Shown: one piece after another, positions 60,632 through 64,000 of the stretch
Numbering within the stretch: the first letter of the stretch is position 1
Layout of the letters: each line of letters begins with the position of its first letter
Source of the DNA: Paramecium tetraurelia
Taxonomy: Eukaryota > Ciliophora > Oligohymenophorea > Peniculida > Parameciidae
Length of the DNA stretch: 64,000 nt
Direction: 5' to 3'
Assembly: GCF_000165425.1 (NCBI RefSeq)
Contig: NW_001799623.1
Coordinates: forward strand, 5,134 to 69,133
Notes under the pieces: generated by a model
Seen by the model: only the letters and a program-made list of their open reading frames with translations
What the model was told of the DNA's origin: nothing
The model's database searches: none
Made by a program: the position numbers and the translations under genes

Positions 60632-62582
60632 TCATGATTATGCCAACTAGTTTCTTTTAATGGTTGCTTGTTGTAAAGATGATTGATGTTCTTGGTAATT
60701 AGTGGGAAAGACTACATATGGAAATAAATGTTTACATTGTCCATTTGTTAAATTGATTCTCAGTAATTGTAATATAACTTTATTGCCTGGATTAACCTCA
60801 TATTAATGGATGATGTAAAAGTTTCCAAAGCATACAGCTCCTTCCATGTCTTGGACTGGTGTGAATACTTCAGAAACGCCTTCCCTTCTTGTGGGGATTA
60901 AAAATTATTCTGGTGGTTCTAAAGAAAAGATTTCATTCTTCTTAATTTCTCCATTGGCCCAATCAAAAGTATAGATTTCCCTTTTCATAATGTATTCAAA
61001 TTTAAGGAATTCACCAGATAAGATTAACTGATTGTAACCATAATAAGGAGCAGAAAAGACTGGAGAACTCAAAACATTCTTTTGATATTCATCATCTTTT
61101 TTAACTGAAAAATGAACGTCAAAACATTATTTTCCTATAAATTTTTCATCTTTGCATTGAAAGATTTAACCCTAGTTTTATTGTTAGCACCGATAGGCAA
61201 CTAAACCATCAGGATCGTGTTGAATTCCTCCAAAAATGACCAATAATTTTGAAAATTACGGATGAGTTGCAACAAAGAAACTACCACCAAATCTTGGGAT
61301 TAAATTGTACATCAGTACTTACCATGGTGTTTATTATCTCATGACATAAGCTTTGTTATACAATTCATCTAAAATTTGTTGATCTTTTGTTTTTTTCTGT
61401 CCCTAGCCATAAAACACATAGACATTGCTAAAACAATACTGCTTATTGATTACTTATTATAATGAGTTCCCATGAAATTGTATCCTTCTTAAGGTAGGGG
61501 AGGCAATTCTTCCATAACAGCAGATTTTCCATCTTAAAAAGGATCGTTAGAGAATGTAACTTTGAGCACTTAATTACTTTGCACAAATCTATCTTCAGTT
61601 TTTCCTGCGATGATATAAATAAACTTTTGATTATTGGCCTCTCCTTTAATATACAAAGCCTATTCCTTCTACAGATAGGGTTTCCCTTTCAGAATAAGAG
61701 GAAACTCATGCCACACTCCGTAATTTATAAAGTAGACAATAAGCTGCTTGAATAATAGAATAATTACAGTGGATTCGCTGATTTCCTGCCTTTATCTTCT
61801 CTTGAGAGCAAAGATAAAGTCATTGGTCAAATTATTTTAGGTCAAAGTAATCAATTTCATGGCATTTCTAAAGACTTGTTATAATTCTTGGGCTCTTTTC
61901 TTAACTTTCTATTACAAATCTTGAACTTTCAAGTTATTTTCTTTGGCTTGTTTGTAGATTTTATTATTAGTATATTGCTGCAGCTTAACACTTGTATAGG
62001 ACATTTCGTCAGAGATGGTCTTTTAGGTTGGGTTCAATGAATTGGTTTCTTCAAGCTTTCTTTGAATCCCAAGAATGGGTGTAATTCCTGGCAGTTAATA
62101 TTTAATGGCTGATGCTGCTTGGTTCTTAGGCACTTTATTCTATGCAAAATAACCTGGGTTGGTTGGCTAAGTAGATTAGAATAATTTGTCCTTATCAAAC
62201 TTCACTCCAGGATACTTCTTTTATAATAGTTTAAATGATTCTAGTGCGTGATAGAGTTTAAAGTCAATTCCGTAGTCATCGTACAAGTGAAACACTTTGC
62301 AGCCAGGACACGAAAATCCACTTAATAATAATTAGAATATGGTTACTGTCCATCCCTGTTGTTAGTTTAGTAATATTCCAACCAGGAATCCAGATCGAAT
62401 AAACATGCAACATATTAGATAGAATTGTGTCTTACAGGGATGGTCACAGGCATACTTGAAAGCTAGCATTTCAATAGGATTTCCACTAGATTACTCTAGA
62501 TGTTTTTCTCAATTAATTCATTCATAAAGTGACTCACATTGTTTTTAAAGATATTCTCCTTGTACTCTTTTAAAGGTAACAT
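60632..62582 (-). CDS. Kelch-like/beta-propeller protein with Cys-pair N-terminal region
   Basis: The start is probably MLPLKEYKENIFKNNVSHFM. The N-terminal region contains hydrophobic stretches and SGFSCPGCKVFHLYDDYGID, then a coiled middle (KLEETNSLNPTQKTISDEMS, KVKKRAQELQQVFRNAM). The C-terminal half has repeated beta-rich units such as FGGIQHDPDGLVAYRCQQ, SPVFSAPYYGYNQLILSGEF and DMEGAVCFGNFYIIHQYEV, suggestive of kelch or other propeller blades. Several introns. TGA at 60632. Family not certain; start uncertain because upstream codons are also open. Confidence 0.55.
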
Positions 62583-62680
62583 TTGAGCTAATTATAAATA
62601 ATATTGTTTATGATATCTCCAATTAAAATATCTCTAAAATTCATTTTTATAATAAGGACTGAGAATTAAATAAATTATAA
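62583..62680. promoter_or_regulatory. 98-bp divergent intergenic gap
   Basis: Between the kelch-like gene start (minus) and the Aurora-like gene start (plus). AT-rich with no ORF; candidate shared promoter. Confidence 0.4.
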
Positions 62681-64000
62681 ATGAAGAAAAACAGTTTGTG
62701 TGATAATAGCAAGTGCAACAAAACAACAATCTTTCAAAAGTAGATGGCACCTGTTAAATGTTCGAAATGCAATAGCGGTACATATTGTTGTCAAGCATGT
62801 TTGAAGGAAGATGAGTAACAATAAAAATATTTTAAGAGATCATGTCTGCAATTCAGATCATTTGGATCTTGATAATACGACCCAGATTAATTCATCTGTT
62901 AATGAAACCCTCTTGTAAATCCAATAAAAGAAGAGAACTCTCGACGATTACGAATTCATTAATGGAGACAAAGGAATGTTAGGAAGAGGAGCATTTGGAG
63001 AAGTGAGATTAGCTATAGATATTGAATTGCAATAGGAAATGGCTATTAAGATTTTAAATAAGAAGAAAATGCTTAGGAATTGCAATCTTCAACAACTAAA
63101 AAATGAAATCAAATTATAAAGGAGTCTAAACCATCCAAACATAATCTAATTATATCATGCATTTGAAGACAGAGAAAACATATACTTTGCCTTGGAATAT
63201 GCTTCCAATGGTTCCCTCTATAAATACTTGAGAAAACTTAAAGTCATGCCTGAACCTGAGGCTTTTGTGTACTTTTTCTAAACTTGTCTAGCCGTAGATT
63301 ACTTACACAAGAAAAATGTGATTCATAGAGATTTAAAACCAGAGAATATCTTATTGGATGAGTAAGGCAATGTAAAACTGTGTGATTTTGGATGGAGTGC
63401 TGAAAGCGTTGAGATGAGAAGCACTTTTTGTGGAACATTCGATTACATGGCACCTGAAATGTTACACAATAAACCTCATGATTATAGAGTAGATATATGG
63501 GCCTTAGGAATATTGCTATATGAACTTCTCCATGGAAATGCACCTTTTACCAAAGCTCATTTCGCCAAAGAAAACATTTCAAATCTAACCATCAAATTCT
63601 CATAGTCTGTAAGTTCTTAAGCTAAAAATCTAATTACTTCCATATTATAACATGATCCAAAAAAGAGAATGAGTATGGATTAAATATTCGCACATCAATG
63701 GCTGAAATCTAATTCTGAAGAATTTGGAATGGACATTGGTGAGTATATATATGTTCCAAAATCATAAAGAATGAATGACTCCTCCATCAATCAAACATTC
63801 GAACAATCAAAATAGTTAAATGAATCCAAACTTAAACAACCCAATCCAAATAGAAGTTCAATTAAAAAACCAGATTTCTTGAACAGTTCATAATAACAAC
63901 CATCATAAAAATAGGAAGTCTAAAAAGTTTAATAAAATTATTAAGAAAATAAAAAAACAGCCAATAGTTCCTTTCACCAAGCGAACAATCAATCACATAT
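62681..64000 (+). CDS. Aurora-type kinase with N-terminal zinc-binding region, 3' end cut by window
   Basis: The N-terminus has paired Cys/His (LCDNSKCNK ... [20 protein letters not shown] ... HVCNSDH) that resembles an AN1/ZZ-like zinc finger. A 22-nt intron (GTAACAAT...TTTAAG) sits after ACLKED. The kinase follows: [75 protein letters not shown] (Aurora DFGWS) and [15 protein letters not shown] Ser/Gln/Asn-rich tail runs past the window end; no TGA is reached. Aurora kinases regulate mitosis and cilia disassembly. An N-terminal zinc finger is not part of animal Aurora. Confidence 0.87.

Overview
The window looks like macronuclear DNA of a Paramecium-type ciliate. It is very AT-rich and gene-dense. 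Conserved proteins can be read only if TAA and TAG encode Gln and TGA is the sole stop: OGDH, DPM1, calcineurin A, MAPK15 and SOAT all have in-frame TAA/TAG and end at TGA. Genes are cut by tiny introns of about 20-34 nt, mostly GTA...TAG. I found no rRNA, tRNA, CRISPR, transposon or telomere. Standard-code ORFs in this window are mostly fragments or shadows, so I re-read the sequence by hand with the ciliate code and spliced by eye. Exon boundaries are therefore predictions.

Layout. 1-8.7 kb, minus strand: the 3'-truncated end of a divergent P4-ATPase-like protein, a sterol O-acyltransferase, and a kinase-TPR protein. 8.7-16.1 kb: a coiled-coil protein, a 2OG-Fe-dioxygenase-like protein, two tandem AIG1-like GTPase-related genes, a MORN protein, a small membrane protein and a membrane RING protein. 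16.2-25.5 kb: a calpain-like protein, a kinesin-like relic, NOC3, DPM1, ARL8 and unknown coiled-coil genes. 25.5-38.4 kb: TCF25/Rqc1, a YIPF protein, a vacuolar-sorting-receptor-like protein, a CK1-type kinase, an FHA/RING-CH/FHA protein, RPAC2, MAPK15/ERK7, a TFIIS-like protein and a Bet1-like SNARE. 38.6-50.3 kb: ATP synthase OSCP, calcineurin A, a Pol5/MYBBP1A-like protein, XPC/Rad4, an EF-hand protein, a CAMK-like kinase and an LMBR1 protein. 50.7-64 kb: a MAST/IRE-type kinase, a coiled-coil protein, OGDH, an LMBRD2-like protein, a kelch-like protein and an Aurora-type kinase cut by the window end.

Most genes are unrelated housekeeping or signalling genes with no operon logic. Three things stand out. 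First, several proteins keep a family fold signature but appear to lack catalytic residues (flippase-like, calpain-like, 2OG-oxygenase-like and AIG1-like). Second, several divergent gene pairs have start codons only 15-30 bp apart around a short TATATA run. Third, there are unusual domain architectures (FHA-RINGv-FHA, zinc finger-Aurora and zinc finger-MAST). I saw no clearly new multi-gene system. The AIG1-like pair and the candidate pseudoenzymes are the best leads.
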